From Flavobacterium hibisci (GTDB lineage: Bacteria; Bacteroidota; Bacteroidia; Flavobacteriales; Flavobacteriaceae), in contig NZ_JAIQDW010000006.1 of NCBI RefSeq assembly GCF_020026925.1, positions 183,898-247,897 on the forward strand: a stretch of 64,000 bases of DNA, in the 5' to 3' direction. How positions within the stretch are numbered: position 1 is the stretch's first letter; each line of letters opens with the position of its first letter. A program made the translations under genes and the position numbers. Positions 1-8,593 of this stretch are shown here, in pieces. The notes beneath the pieces were generated by a model that did not search any database, was not told the DNA's origin, and saw only the letters and a program-made list of their open reading frames with translations.

Positions 1-1
1 A

Positions 2-205
2 AAACTGGTAATTGTTGCAGTAAACATCAGCAAAGCCGCAAAAACATACAAGTTCAACCTTAGCGGTGGTGCTTTAACAGATAATAAACTGACACCTTAT
101 ACTACTTCTGAAACATTAAGCCTTAAAAAAGGTGCAGCTGTTGATGCTACGAATTTAGAAATTCCGGCAAGATCAGTTGTAACGTATGTAGGGACTTATA
201 AGTAG
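2..205 (+). CDS. C-terminus of a GH30 glycoside hydrolase (partial)
   Basis: Only the last 67 codons are inside the window; the start lies upstream. The translated end aligns without gaps to the C-terminal beta-sandwich of the GH30 enzyme that follows (shared segments include TPYTTSET and NLEIPARSVVT), so this is a tandem paralogue of the next gene. The piece belongs to the beta-sandwich side domain that accompanies the GH30 barrel and contains no catalytic residue. It ends at TAG, and a 105-bp palindromic repeat lies between it and the next gene. Family assignment rests entirely on similarity to the neighbour, which is close enough to be confident. Confidence 0.85.
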   Translation, partial: KLVIVAVNISKAAKTYKFNLSGGALTDNKLTPYTTSETLSLKKGAAVDATNLEIPARSVVTYVGTYK

Positions 206-245
206 TGATACAAAGAGATAAAGTTTTAAAGGCTTTACCACAATA

Positions 246-350
246 TTGTCATTTCGACGTAAGGAGAAATCGCACTCGTTAAATCGACAAAGATTGGCGA
301 AATACTTTGCGGAATTTCTAGTGAGATTCGTCGTTCCTCGGAATGACAAA
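246..350. repeat. Palindromic interspersed-type repeat with TTGTCATT ends
   Basis: The segment begins TTGTCATTTCGA and ends TCGGAATGACAA; these 12-bp ends are inverted copies with one mismatch. The inside is not coding on either strand. Elements with these ends feel familiar from intergenic regions of flavobacterial genomes, but only this copy was seen in the window, so the multicopy status is from memory. It separates two tandem GH30 genes. Confidence 0.6.
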
Positions 351-386
351 CTAGACGATAACGTCGATTAGAAAACAAAAGAATAA

Positions 387-1973
387 ATGAAAAAAGTATA
401 TCTCTCGCTTTTAGTAGTAATGAGTTCGCTGTCATATGGACAGCGAACCATCACTATCAGCACAGATAATGTAGTTCAGACCATGGATGGTTTTGGAGGT
501 TCGGATGCATGGAGAGCGCAATTCGTGGGTAAAAACTGGCCTGAACAAAAAAAGAATGCGATTGCAGATTTGTTATTCAGTAAAGAAATTGATGCAGCGG
601 GAAATCCAAAAGGAATCGGACTTTCGATCTGGCGATTTAATCTCGGGGCAGGAAGTACGGAACAAGGCGAAGACAGTAAAGTTTCTGACGAATGGAGAAG
701 AAGCGAATGTTTTCTGAATGCCGACGGAACCTATGATTTTTCTAAGCAGGAAGGACAGAGATGGTTTCTGCAGGCAGCCAAAAAAAGAGGAGTTGAAAAA
801 TTCCTGATTTTTACTAACAGTCCGCCGGTTCATATGACGCATAACGGATTATCTTTCTCTTCCCGAAAAAATAAACTGAATCTAAAAGATGGTGCAATTC
901 CAAAATTTGCCGATTTTTTAGTTCAAAGTATTCAGGGACTGGAGAAAAAGGAAGGAATAAAATTCGATTATGTAAGTCCGTTAAATGAACCTCAGTGGGA
1001 ATGGATGCCAAAAAGCGGTGACACCAACAGTCAGGAAGGCACCCCGGCAACGAACCAGGAAATTTATGAGGTAACCAAAGCGCTTTCTGAAAAGCTGAAA
1101 GCCAATAAAATGAAAACCGAAATCGTAATCGCTGAAGCCGCACAAATCGATTATTTATATGGAAATGTAAATGCCGAAAATCGTGACAATCAGATTGATT
1201 ATTTCTTTGGAAAGACAAAAACCAACGTTTCAAAGCTTTCAAATGTAAAAAATGTCATTCTTGGACACAGTTATTTTACTACATGGCCAGTCGAAAAACA
1301 GGTTTTAAGCCGAAAACTGATTGCTGCAGAAGTAAAACAGAAACCAGGATTAAAATACTGGCAGTCTGAATACTGTATTTTAGAAAATCCGGGAGAAGCT
1401 GAAATTCCGGGTGGTTCAGGCGGAGGAAGGGATTTAGGAATGCAGACTGCTTTGTTTGTTGCAAGATTAATTCATAATGATATTGCGGTTGCCAATGCAG
1501 CTTCATGGCAATGGTGGACCTCTATTACGCGTGTAGATTACAAAGATGGTTTAATCTATCTGGATGACGGAAAAACTAATGGAGGAACAGCACCTGATTA
1601 TGTTCGCAATGATGGTGAATTTCACGATTCAAAACTGCTTTGGGCTTTAGGGAATTACTCTTTGTTCGTACGTCCGGGAATGCTAAGGATTGATGTTCCG
1701 AATCAAAATGAAATGGATGCCGCAAATGATGTCATGCTAACAGCTTACAAAGATGTTCAGAACAAAAAACTGATTGTAGTAGCAGTAAATTGCGGAAAAG
1801 AAGCGCAGCAATACAAATTTGATTTATCAAGAGGAGCTGTAAAAAACAACGAATTTACTCCTTACACCACTTCTGAAACCTCTAATTTAAAAAGAGGAAC
1901 AGTTCAGAAAACAGATAACCTGGAAATTCCCGCAAGGTCTGTAGTAACGTTTGTGGGAGAATTACAATATTAA
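387..1973 (+). CDS. GH30 family glycoside hydrolase, secreted
   Basis: This 528-residue enzyme has a signal peptide (residues 1-19, ending SYGQ) and a GH30 (beta/alpha)8 barrel with beta-sandwich. The acid/base is E201 in SPLNEPQWEW and the nucleophile is E328 in YWQSEYC, the spacing expected of clan GH-A. The FGG motif near residue 36 is typical of the family. The NEPQWEW form and the neighbouring GH27, GH51 and GH43 genes suggest the endo-beta-1,6-galactanase or glucuronoxylanase branch rather than glucosylceramidase; the substrate is inferred. It is the second of two tandem GH30 genes and probably acts in the periplasm or at the cell surface. The start is the ATG directly before the signal peptide. 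Confidence 0.88.
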   Translation: MKKVYLSLLVVMSSLSYGQRTITISTDNVVQTMDGFGGSDAWRAQFVGKNWPEQKKNAIADLLFSKEIDAAGNPKGIGLSIWRFNLGAGSTEQGEDSKVSDEWRRSECFLNADGTYDFSKQEGQRWFLQAAKKRGVEKFLIFTNSPPVHMTHNGLSFSSRKNKLNLKDGAIPKFADFLVQSIQGLEKKEGIKFDYVSPLNEPQWEWMPKSGDTNSQEGTPATNQEIYEVTKALSEKLKANKMKTEIVIAEAAQIDYLYGNVNAENRDNQIDYFFGKTKTNVSKLSNVKNVILGHSYFTTWPVEKQVLSRKLIAAEVKQKPGLKYWQSEYCILENPGEAEIPGGSGGGRDLGMQTALFVARLIHNDIAVANAASWQWWTSITRVDYKDGLIYLDDGKTNGGTAPDYVRNDGEFHDSKLLWALGNYSLFVRPGMLRIDVPNQNEMDAANDVMLTAYKDVQNKKLIVVAVNCGKEAQQYKFDLSRGAVKNNEFTPYTTSETSNLKRGTVQKTDNLEIPARSVVTFVGELQY

Positions 1974-1983
1974 AAAAAATAAA

Positions 1984-2032
1984 GTTTCAGGTTTCATGTT
2001 TGAGCCAAAACCTGAAACCTGAAACCTGAAAC
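1984..2032. repeat. CCTGAAA tandem repeat with hairpin
   Basis: Three exact CCTGAAA units lie at 2011-2031, preceded at 1984-1995 by the inverse sequence GTTTCAGGTTTC, so the stretch can fold into a hairpin. It ends 24 nt before the GTG start of the GH2 gene. A second copy of the unit lies at 39811-39841, also about 22 nt before a start codon. Confidence 0.7.
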
Positions 2033-2056
2033 AAAAATTAACTAAAATAAATTATT

Positions 2057-4477
2057 GTGCTAATTAAGAAAATTTTAATCCCTGCTTTGCTCTTTTCGTG
2101 TCTGTCAGCGACCAGTCAGATTTCGTTTGGAGATTCAAAAAAAATTAATGACAACTGGAAATTCAATTTACAGGAAACTCCGGATGCAAAAAACGCAACT
2201 TTTGACGACAGTAAATGGCAAAAGATAAATGTACCGCATGACTGGAGTGTAAAAGGGCAATTGAGTCCAACACTGGCAAGTTGTACAGGTTTTCTTCCAG
2301 GAGGAATTGGCTGGTACAGAAAATCAATTAATATTCCACAGAGTAAAAGCGGCGAAAAAGTATATTTATATTTTGAAGGCGTTTACAACCGTAGCGAAGT
2401 TTTCATCAACGGACATTCTTTAGGCAAACGACCAAACGGTTATATTTCTTTTGCTTACGATGCGACACCATTTGTAAAATACGGAGGAGAAAATACTATT
2501 TCAGTTCGTGTGGACCACAGCCAGAGTGCCGATTCAAGATGGTACACCGGTTCCGGCATTTACAGGGATGTATGGGTAGTATATGCAAATCCGGTTCATA
2601 TCGCACAATGGGGTGTTTATGCCTATCCTGAAGTAAAAAAAGGAACAGGAACTTTGAATGTTGAGGTTGAGGTTGAAAATGGTTCAGCATCAAAATCAGC
2701 TCTTACGGTAATTAATGAATTGATTTCAAAAGACGGAAAATCAGTAGCTAAATCTTCTTCAAAAGTGGATGTGGCAGCCAATCAAAATGGAAAAATTTCG
2801 ACTAAATTAAATGTGAAAAATCCACAATTATGGGATTTGGACAATCCGAATTTGTATCAGTTAAAAACGACGATTTTAAAAGACGGAAAACAAGTCGATG
2901 AAACGGTTACCAAAACAGGTTTCAGAAAATTCACTTTCGATCCAAATAATGGTTTTGCATTAAATGACAAATGGATGAAAATGAAAGGGGTTTGTTTGCA
3001 TCACGATGCCGGGGTTTTGGGTTCAGCAGTTCCTCGTGAAGTTTGGAAAACCAGATTACAGACATTAAAGGAAATTGGTGTAAATGCTATTCGTACGAGC
3101 CATAATCCGCAGGCTCCTGAATTTTATGAGCTTTGCGACGAATTAGGATTATTGGTATTAAATGAAGCGTATGATGAGTGGGAATTCCCGAAACGTAAAT
3201 GGCTGGAAGGCTGGAATTACGGAACACCAGGATTTGAAGGATCATTTGATATTTTTGCCGACTGGGCAGAAAAAGACTTAGAAGATTTTGTACGCCGTGA
3301 CAGAAACCATCTGTCTGTTTTTGGATGGAGCATTGGTAACGAAGTAGATTATCCAAACGATCCGTATTCGCATCCTGTTTTAGATCAGGGTAAAAATGGA
3401 TTTGGACAGGCAAATTACGGAGGGTATAAAAAAGATGCTCCTGATGCGATGCGTCTTGGTGCAATTGCAAAACGTCTGGTTGCAGCAGTAAAAAAATACG
3501 ATAAATCGCGTCCTACAACAGCAGGTCTGGCAGGTGTAGCCATGTCTAATGAAACTGAATATCCTGGAGCTTTGGATATTACAGGATACAACTATACAGA
3601 AAGTAAATACCAGTCGGATCACGAAAAATACCCAAACAGGGTGATTTTTGGAAGCGAAAATGTGCACGACATGGAACCATGGCTGGCTGTAAAAAACAAC
3701 AAGCATATTTTCGGACAGTTTTTATGGACAGGAATTGATTATTTAGGTGAGTCAGGAAGATGGCCTTCAAGAGGATTTTATTCCGGGCTGGTTGATTTTG
3801 CTGGGGTAATCAAGCCAAGGGGATATTTCCGTCAGTCATTATGGTCAGACAAACCAATGGCGTATTTAGGGACTTATCTGTTGAAAGATGAGAAAGATGT
3901 TTCTAAAGATGCATGGGCAATCTGGAACTATGAGGCAGGTCAGAAAATCCGTGTGGTTTGTTATACGAATGCTGCAAAAGCACGTTTGGAGTTAAACGGA
4001 AAAATAGTTGGGGAAACCAAATTGTACGATGAAAAAACCGGAATCATTTACTGGGATATTCCTTTTGCTTCAGGAAAATTAGAAGCGGTTGGATTAGATA
4101 AAAACGATAAAGAAGTAAGCCGTTACGCAATCACAACAACCCAACAGCCGGTTGAATTAACGATTGCTGAAAAAGATATCACCATTAGTAAAGAAAGAGG
4201 CGTTGCAAAAATAATGGTTCAGGTTAAAGATCAAAACGGTCTTCCGGTGATGCTTTCAGATAATGAAGTGACTTGTACGATTACTGGTCCTGGAGTTTTA
4301 TTAGGACTTGAAGCAGGAAACAACAGCGACATGACAGATTATACAGATAATGTGCAGCGAGTTTACCACGGACACATTGCTGCATACATTGAAGCAACAG
4401 GAGAAGCACAGCCTATTAAAGTTACTTTTACAAGCCAGTGGTTAAAACCGGTTGAAGTAACTGTGAATGTAAAATAA
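2057..4477 (+). CDS. GH2 beta-galactosidase, secreted
   Basis: This 806-residue protein has a signal peptide (to about residue 21), an N-terminal jelly-roll sugar-binding domain (about 30-180), an immunoglobulin-like domain (about 185-290), the TIM barrel (about 295-590) and C-terminal beta domains of the DUF4982/Ig type. The acid/base is E429 in WSIGNEVDY and the nucleophile E534 in FGSENVHD, both standard for GH2. The role is removal of terminal beta-galactosyl residues (other GH2 activities cannot be excluded). The start is GTG: an in-frame stop lies three codons upstream and no ATG precedes the signal peptide. A strong hairpin terminator follows the stop. Confidence 0.88.
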   Translation: MLIKKILIPALLFSCLSATSQISFGDSKKINDNWKFNLQETPDAKNATFDDSKWQKINVPHDWSVKGQLSPTLASCTGFLPGGIGWYRKSINIPQSKSGEKVYLYFEGVYNRSEVFINGHSLGKRPNGYISFAYDATPFVKYGGENTISVRVDHSQSADSRWYTGSGIYRDVWVVYANPVHIAQWGVYAYPEVKKGTGTLNVEVEVENGSASKSALTVINELISKDGKSVAKSSSKVDVAANQNGKISTKLNVKNPQLWDLDNPNLYQLKTTILKDGKQVDETVTKTGFRKFTFDPNNGFALNDKWMKMKGVCLHHDAGVLGSAVPREVWKTRLQTLKEIGVNAIRTSHNPQAPEFYELCDELGLLVLNEAYDEWEFPKRKWLEGWNYGTPGFEGSFDIFADWAEKDLEDFVRRDRNHLSVFGWSIGNEVDYPNDPYSHPVLDQGKNGFGQANYGGYKKDAPDAMRLGAIAKRLVAAVKKYDKSRPTTAGLAGVAMSNETEYPGALDITGYNYTESKYQSDHEKYPNRVIFGSENVHDMEPWLAVKNNKHIFGQFLWTGIDYLGESGRWPSRGFYSGLVDFAGVIKPRGYFRQSLWSDKPMAYLGTYLLKDEKDVSKDAWAIWNYEAGQKIRVVCYTNAAKARLELNGKIVGETKLYDEKTGIIYWDIPFASGKLEAVGLDKNDKEVSRYAITTTQQPVELTIAEKDITISKERGVAKIMVQVKDQNGLPVMLSDNEVTCTITGPGVLLGLEAGNNSDMTDYTDNVQRVYHGHIAAYIEATGEAQPIKVTFTSQWLKPVEVTVNVK

Positions 4478-4508
4478 TTAGTAAGTTATTTTTGAAATTT
4501 TCCCATAA

Positions 4509-4547
4509 ACCTGCTTGCTTTTTGTTAAGTAAGCAGGTTATTTTTTG
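4509..4547 (+). terminator. Rho-independent terminator after the GH2 gene
   Basis: A 12-bp stem (4509-4520 with 4527-4538, one G-T pair) closes a 6-nt loop and is followed by TATTTTTTG. It separates the GH2 gene from the GH27-GH51 unit. Confidence 0.75.
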
Positions 4548-4573
4548 TAATGATAAAAAGTTTACTATATTTG
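4544..4573 (+). promoter_or_regulatory. Bacteroidota-type promoter for the GH27-GH51 unit
   Basis: TTTG at 4544-4547 and TATATTTG at 4566-4573 are 18 nt apart, matching the -33 TTTG / -7 TAnnTTTG consensus of Bacteroidota. It lies 34 nt before the GH27 start and directly after a terminator. Confidence 0.65.
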
Positions 4574-4607
4574 AAGTGTACTATTAACACTTATTTTTTT
4601 TACTGAT

Positions 4608-5978
4608 ATGAAAATAAAAAGCATAATTATATTCGGTTTAGGTATTTTTTTAACGTCATTTCTTTCAAATGCTCAAAAATCAATTTTTAAAGAAGGTGAA
4701 TTTAAGCAGTGGGCAAAAACTCCTCCCATGGGATGGAACAGCTGGGATTGTTATGGTCCCACAGTAGAAGAACATGAGGTAAAAGCCAATGCCGATTATA
4801 TGGCAAAAGAGCTTAAAAAATTTGGATGGGAATATGTAGTGGTTGATATCAGATGGTTTGTAGAAAATGATAAAGCAGGCGGATACAACCAAACAGACCC
4901 TCGTTACGTAATTGACCAATACGGACGCTATCTTCCGGCTGTAAACCGTTTTCCTTCTGCAAAAGACAATCAGGGATTCAAGCCTTTAGCAGATTATATT
5001 CATAAAAAAGGATTGAAATTCGGAATTCACATCATGCGTGGGATTCCTAAAAAAGCTGTTGAAGAAAAAATGCCGATTAAAGGTGCAAAAGGAGTTACAG
5101 CCGACCAGATTTACACAACAGCCCTGCAGTGCGAATGGCTAAAAGACAATTATACCATTTTGGCTGATAAACCGGGCGCACAGGAATATTATGATTCTAT
5201 TTTTGAATTATACGCACAATGGGGCGTTGACTTCATTAAAATTGATGATTTGTCGAGACCGTATCACGAAGGTGAAATCAACCTGATCAGAAAGGCAATA
5301 GACAAATGCGGACGTAAAATCGTATTAAGTACTTCGCCTGGAGAAACACCAATTTCAGCTGCTGCTCACGTAAAAGAACACGCCAATATGTGGCGTATGG
5401 TAGATGATGTCTGGGATACCTGGCCGCACATTACACATTTGATGGATGTAGCGCAAAAATGGTATCCGTACATTGCTCCGGGAACATGGCCTGATTGTGA
5501 TATGATTCCGCTTGGACGTATTTCAGTTAGGGGAGAAAGAGGAGAAGACAGAATGACCCGTCTTACAAAGGATGAACAATACACCTTGATTACTTTTTTC
5601 AATATTTTTAAATCCCCTTTGTTCTTTGGAGGTGATCTGCCTAGCAATGATGCCTTTACTTTAGCATTGCTGACGAATAAAGAAGTAGTAAAAATGCACA
5701 ATGAAAGTACGGATGTAAAACAGCTTTTTCACAAAGACGGAAAAATTGCCGTGACTTCAAGAAATCCAAAAGACGACAGCGTATATCTGGCATTGTTTAA
5801 TATTTCAGATACAGATGCTCAAAACGTTTCAATACCTCTTTCAGATCTTGGTATTGCCGGTTTTGCTGATTGTAAAAATATGTGGACAGGCGAAAAAGTA
5901 AATCTTTCTTCAAAAGAAGTTTCCACAACTTTAAAACCTCACGCTTCTGTTCTTTATAAATTAAAAAGCAAAAAATAA
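4608..5978 (+). CDS. GH27 alpha-galactosidase, secreted
   Basis: This 456-residue enzyme has a signal peptide (residues 1-23, ending SNAQ). The GH27 signature TPPMGWNSWDCYG lies at 38-50. The nucleophile is D213 in FIKIDDL and the acid/base falls in RMVDDVWDTW (D266 or D267; the family spacing from the Arg favours D267). A short C-terminal beta domain follows from about residue 370. It would release terminal alpha-1,6-galactose, or beta-arabinopyranose as some GH27 members do; the latter fits an arabinogalactan substrate but is inference. Its stop codon overlaps the ATG of the GH51 gene by one base (TAATG), so the two are translationally coupled. Confidence 0.88.
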   Translation: MKIKSIIIFGLGIFLTSFLSNAQKSIFKEGEFKQWAKTPPMGWNSWDCYGPTVEEHEVKANADYMAKELKKFGWEYVVVDIRWFVENDKAGGYNQTDPRYVIDQYGRYLPAVNRFPSAKDNQGFKPLADYIHKKGLKFGIHIMRGIPKKAVEEKMPIKGAKGVTADQIYTTALQCEWLKDNYTILADKPGAQEYYDSIFELYAQWGVDFIKIDDLSRPYHEGEINLIRKAIDKCGRKIVLSTSPGETPISAAAHVKEHANMWRMVDDVWDTWPHITHLMDVAQKWYPYIAPGTWPDCDMIPLGRISVRGERGEDRMTRLTKDEQYTLITFFNIFKSPLFFGGDLPSNDAFTLALLTNKEVVKMHNESTDVKQLFHKDGKIAVTSRNPKDDSVYLALFNISDTDAQNVSIPLSDLGIAGFADCKNMWTGEKVNLSSKEVSTTLKPHASVLYKLKSKK

Positions 5979-8551
5979 TGAAGCACTTTTCACCGAAAAA
6001 CCTGCTCGTTCAGCTATCGTTTTTAGCCATTATTTTAGTTTCATCTGCTTTTACTTTAAAAATAAAAGAAGAGAAACCAGACAAGGTCTATCTTTTTGCG
6101 TATTCGACATTAAAAAGTAACGGCAGAAACGGACTTCATTTTGCCTGGAGCGCCGATCAGAAAAACTGGTTCGCGATAGGACCTGAACACAGTTTTTTAA
6201 AATCAGATTACGGCAGCTGGGGACCAACAGGCAAATGCATGACGGAACCATATTTTATAAAAGATGATAACGGAATTTTTCATTGTTTATGGAGTGTAAA
6301 TGATGATGTTTTTGCACATGCTTCAAGCAAAAATCTGATTAACTGGAAAAGCCAGAATTACGTTCAGGTGATGAAAAGCTTAGAAACAGAGGTGAAGCCC
6401 ATCATTAAAGATATAAAAGTAAGCCGTAAAAACGGGCTGTATGTGATTCACTGGACAGTTGATAATAAAAACTATTCGAATACCACGAAAGATTTTAAAA
6501 ATTATAGTGCAACAACAATTCATACAGAAAGTCTTCCTTCAAGAACAGAGATTATTTTGCAGGGACAAAATGTAAAAGGAACAGTGACCGAAGTAGAGTG
6601 GAGCCTTGTTAATTCACTGATCAAAAATATGGAAGCTTCTAAGTTCAGGGACAAACAGAACGATGCTTCTCCAAAAAGTGACAGTATATTATTTACGGGT
6701 TTAAAGCCTGTAACGGCTCAAATTAGTATCACTACGAAAGACCCTAAAAAAATAAGCAATATGCTTACAGGCGTATTTTTTGAAGATATTAATTATGCTG
6801 CAGACGGCGGTTTATATGGTGAACTGATTCAAAATCGTGGTTTCGAATATACAGTTCACGATAAAAAAGGCAGCGATGAAAAATGGAACGCAACAATGGC
6901 ATGGAGTGGTGATTTTAAAATTGCAAAAGAAAACCCGATTCATCTCAACAATCCAAATTATGCTGTAGTTACAAAAGGAACTATCAGCAACACCGGATTT
7001 GACGGCATTCCGCTTAAAGCCAATGAAAAATATGATTTTAGTGTATTTGCAAAAGGTGCAGGTTTTGTTGTAAAACTAAAATCGGCTTCGGGAGAAACTT
7101 TGGCGGAAGCCTCTTTAAAATCAGGGTCTTCCTGGAAAAAAGTAAATGCAGTTCTAAAACCTTCCAAAACGGTTACAGATGCACATTTGGAAATCAGTAC
7201 AACTGGCGAAACCGCTGTCGATATGATTTCACTTTTTCCGCAAAAGACTTTCAAAAATCGTAAAAATGGTCTTCGGGCAGATTTGGCAGAAACTATTGCA
7301 GCAATGCATCCTAAGTTTGTGCGTTTTCCGGGCGGCTGTGTAGCACATGGAGATGGAATTCATAATATTTACAAATGGAAAAATACGATTGGACCTTTAG
7401 AAAGCCGTATCCCTTCACGAAATATCTGGAATTACCATCAGTCAATGGGATTAGGATATTTTGAGTACTTTCAGTTTTGTGAGGATCTTGGAGCAGAGCC
7501 GGTTCCGGTTTTAGCAGCCGGTGTTCCTTGCCAGAACTCTTCTGACGGAGGTGCCGGACAGCAATTCGGAATCCCGATGAAAGATATGGACGAATACGTT
7601 CAGGATGTTTTGGATTTGATTGAATACGCAAACGGAAGCGCAACCAGTGTCTGGGGAAAAAAACGTGCTGAAGCAGGTCATCCAAAGCCCTTCAATTTAA
7701 AATATGTCGGAATCGGAAATGAAGACCTGATCAGTGATGTTTTCGAAGAACGCTACCGAATGATCGTAAAAGCCGTACAGCAAAAATATCCTGAAATCAT
7801 TGTAATTGGTACTGTTGGACCTTTTAATGAAGGATCAGATTATGACGAAGGCTGGGCACTTGCAGACGATATGAAACTGCCAATTGTTGACGAACATTAT
7901 TACCAGAGTCCGGGCTGGTTCATCAACAATCAAAGTTTTTATGATGGCTATGACCGCTCAAAATCAAAAGTATATCTGGGTGAATATGCGTCTTGGGGCA
8001 ATAAGTTTTACAATGCTTTAGCCGAAGCTTTATACCTGACCGGAATCGAGCGAAACGGTGATGTGGTTGCAATGGCTTCGTATGCGCCATTACTGGCACG
8101 CGAAAAACACACACAATGGAATCCTGATTTGATTTATTTTAATGGGAATGAAGTAAAACCAACGGTAAATTATTTTGTACAGCAATTGTACGGTCAGAAT
8201 CCGGGCGATATTTACCTGCAAAATACTATAAAACTTTCGGACACCAATAACGATGTCAGCAAGCGTATCGGAATATCAGCTGTTCAGGATAGTGCTACTG
8301 GTGATTTGATTGTAAAATTGGTCAATCTCCTTCCGGCTTCGGTAACGCCTTCCATAGATTTGACGAATTTTTCAACCGCTGAAAATACAACTTACACGCT
8401 GATGACCGGAAAACCGGATAAAACAGCAGCAAGGCCGGTTACACAGAAACTGACTGCCAAAGAAGCATTTTCAAAAGAACTGCCTCCGTATTCTTTCGCA
8501 GTAATCCGGGTGAAAATCAGTTCTAAAACACTTTTAAATGAAAGCTTTTAA
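5978..8551 (+). CDS. GH51 alpha-L-arabinofuranosidase with propeller-like N-terminus
   Basis: The protein has 857 residues, longer than simple GH51 enzymes (about 500-660). After a signal peptide (to about residue 28), residues 35-130 look like part of a GH43-type beta-propeller (YLFAYST, TEPYFIKDDNGIFHCLW). A carbohydrate-binding-like beta domain follows at about 280-420, then the catalytic barrel. The acid/base is E582 in GIGNEDL and the nucleophile E669 in YLGEYASWG; VRFPGG at 448-453 is also characteristic. It would remove arabinofuranosyl side chains. The N-terminal segment is too short for a full five-bladed propeller and probably acts in binding. It is translationally coupled to the GH27 gene. 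Confidence 0.87.
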   Translation: MKHFSPKNLLVQLSFLAIILVSSAFTLKIKEEKPDKVYLFAYSTLKSNGRNGLHFAWSADQKNWFAIGPEHSFLKSDYGSWGPTGKCMTEPYFIKDDNGIFHCLWSVNDDVFAHASSKNLINWKSQNYVQVMKSLETEVKPIIKDIKVSRKNGLYVIHWTVDNKNYSNTTKDFKNYSATTIHTESLPSRTEIILQGQNVKGTVTEVEWSLVNSLIKNMEASKFRDKQNDASPKSDSILFTGLKPVTAQISITTKDPKKISNMLTGVFFEDINYAADGGLYGELIQNRGFEYTVHDKKGSDEKWNATMAWSGDFKIAKENPIHLNNPNYAVVTKGTISNTGFDGIPLKANEKYDFSVFAKGAGFVVKLKSASGETLAEASLKSGSSWKKVNAVLKPSKTVTDAHLEISTTGETAVDMISLFPQKTFKNRKNGLRADLAETIAAMHPKFVRFPGGCVAHGDGIHNIYKWKNTIGPLESRIPSRNIWNYHQSMGLGYFEYFQFCEDLGAEPVPVLAAGVPCQNSSDGGAGQQFGIPMKDMDEYVQDVLDLIEYANGSATSVWGKKRAEAGHPKPFNLKYVGIGNEDLISDVFEERYRMIVKAVQQKYPEIIVIGTVGPFNEGSDYDEGWALADDMKLPIVDEHYYQSPGWFINNQSFYDGYDRSKSKVYLGEYASWGNKFYNALAEALYLTGIERNGDVVAMASYAPLLAREKHTQWNPDLIYFNGNEVKPTVNYFVQQLYGQNPGDIYLQNTIKLSDTNNDVSKRIGISAVQDSATGDLIVKLVNLLPASVTPSIDLTNFSTAENTTYTLMTGKPDKTAARPVTQKLTAKEAFSKELPPYSFAVIRVKISSKTLLNESF

Positions 8552-8593
8552 ATTCTGCATGATACCAGAATTTAAAGAGCATAATAAAATTAA

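Noticed and set aside
2011..2031. CCTGAAA repeats as a CRISPR array
   Set aside because: Units are 7 bp, directly adjacent and without spacers.
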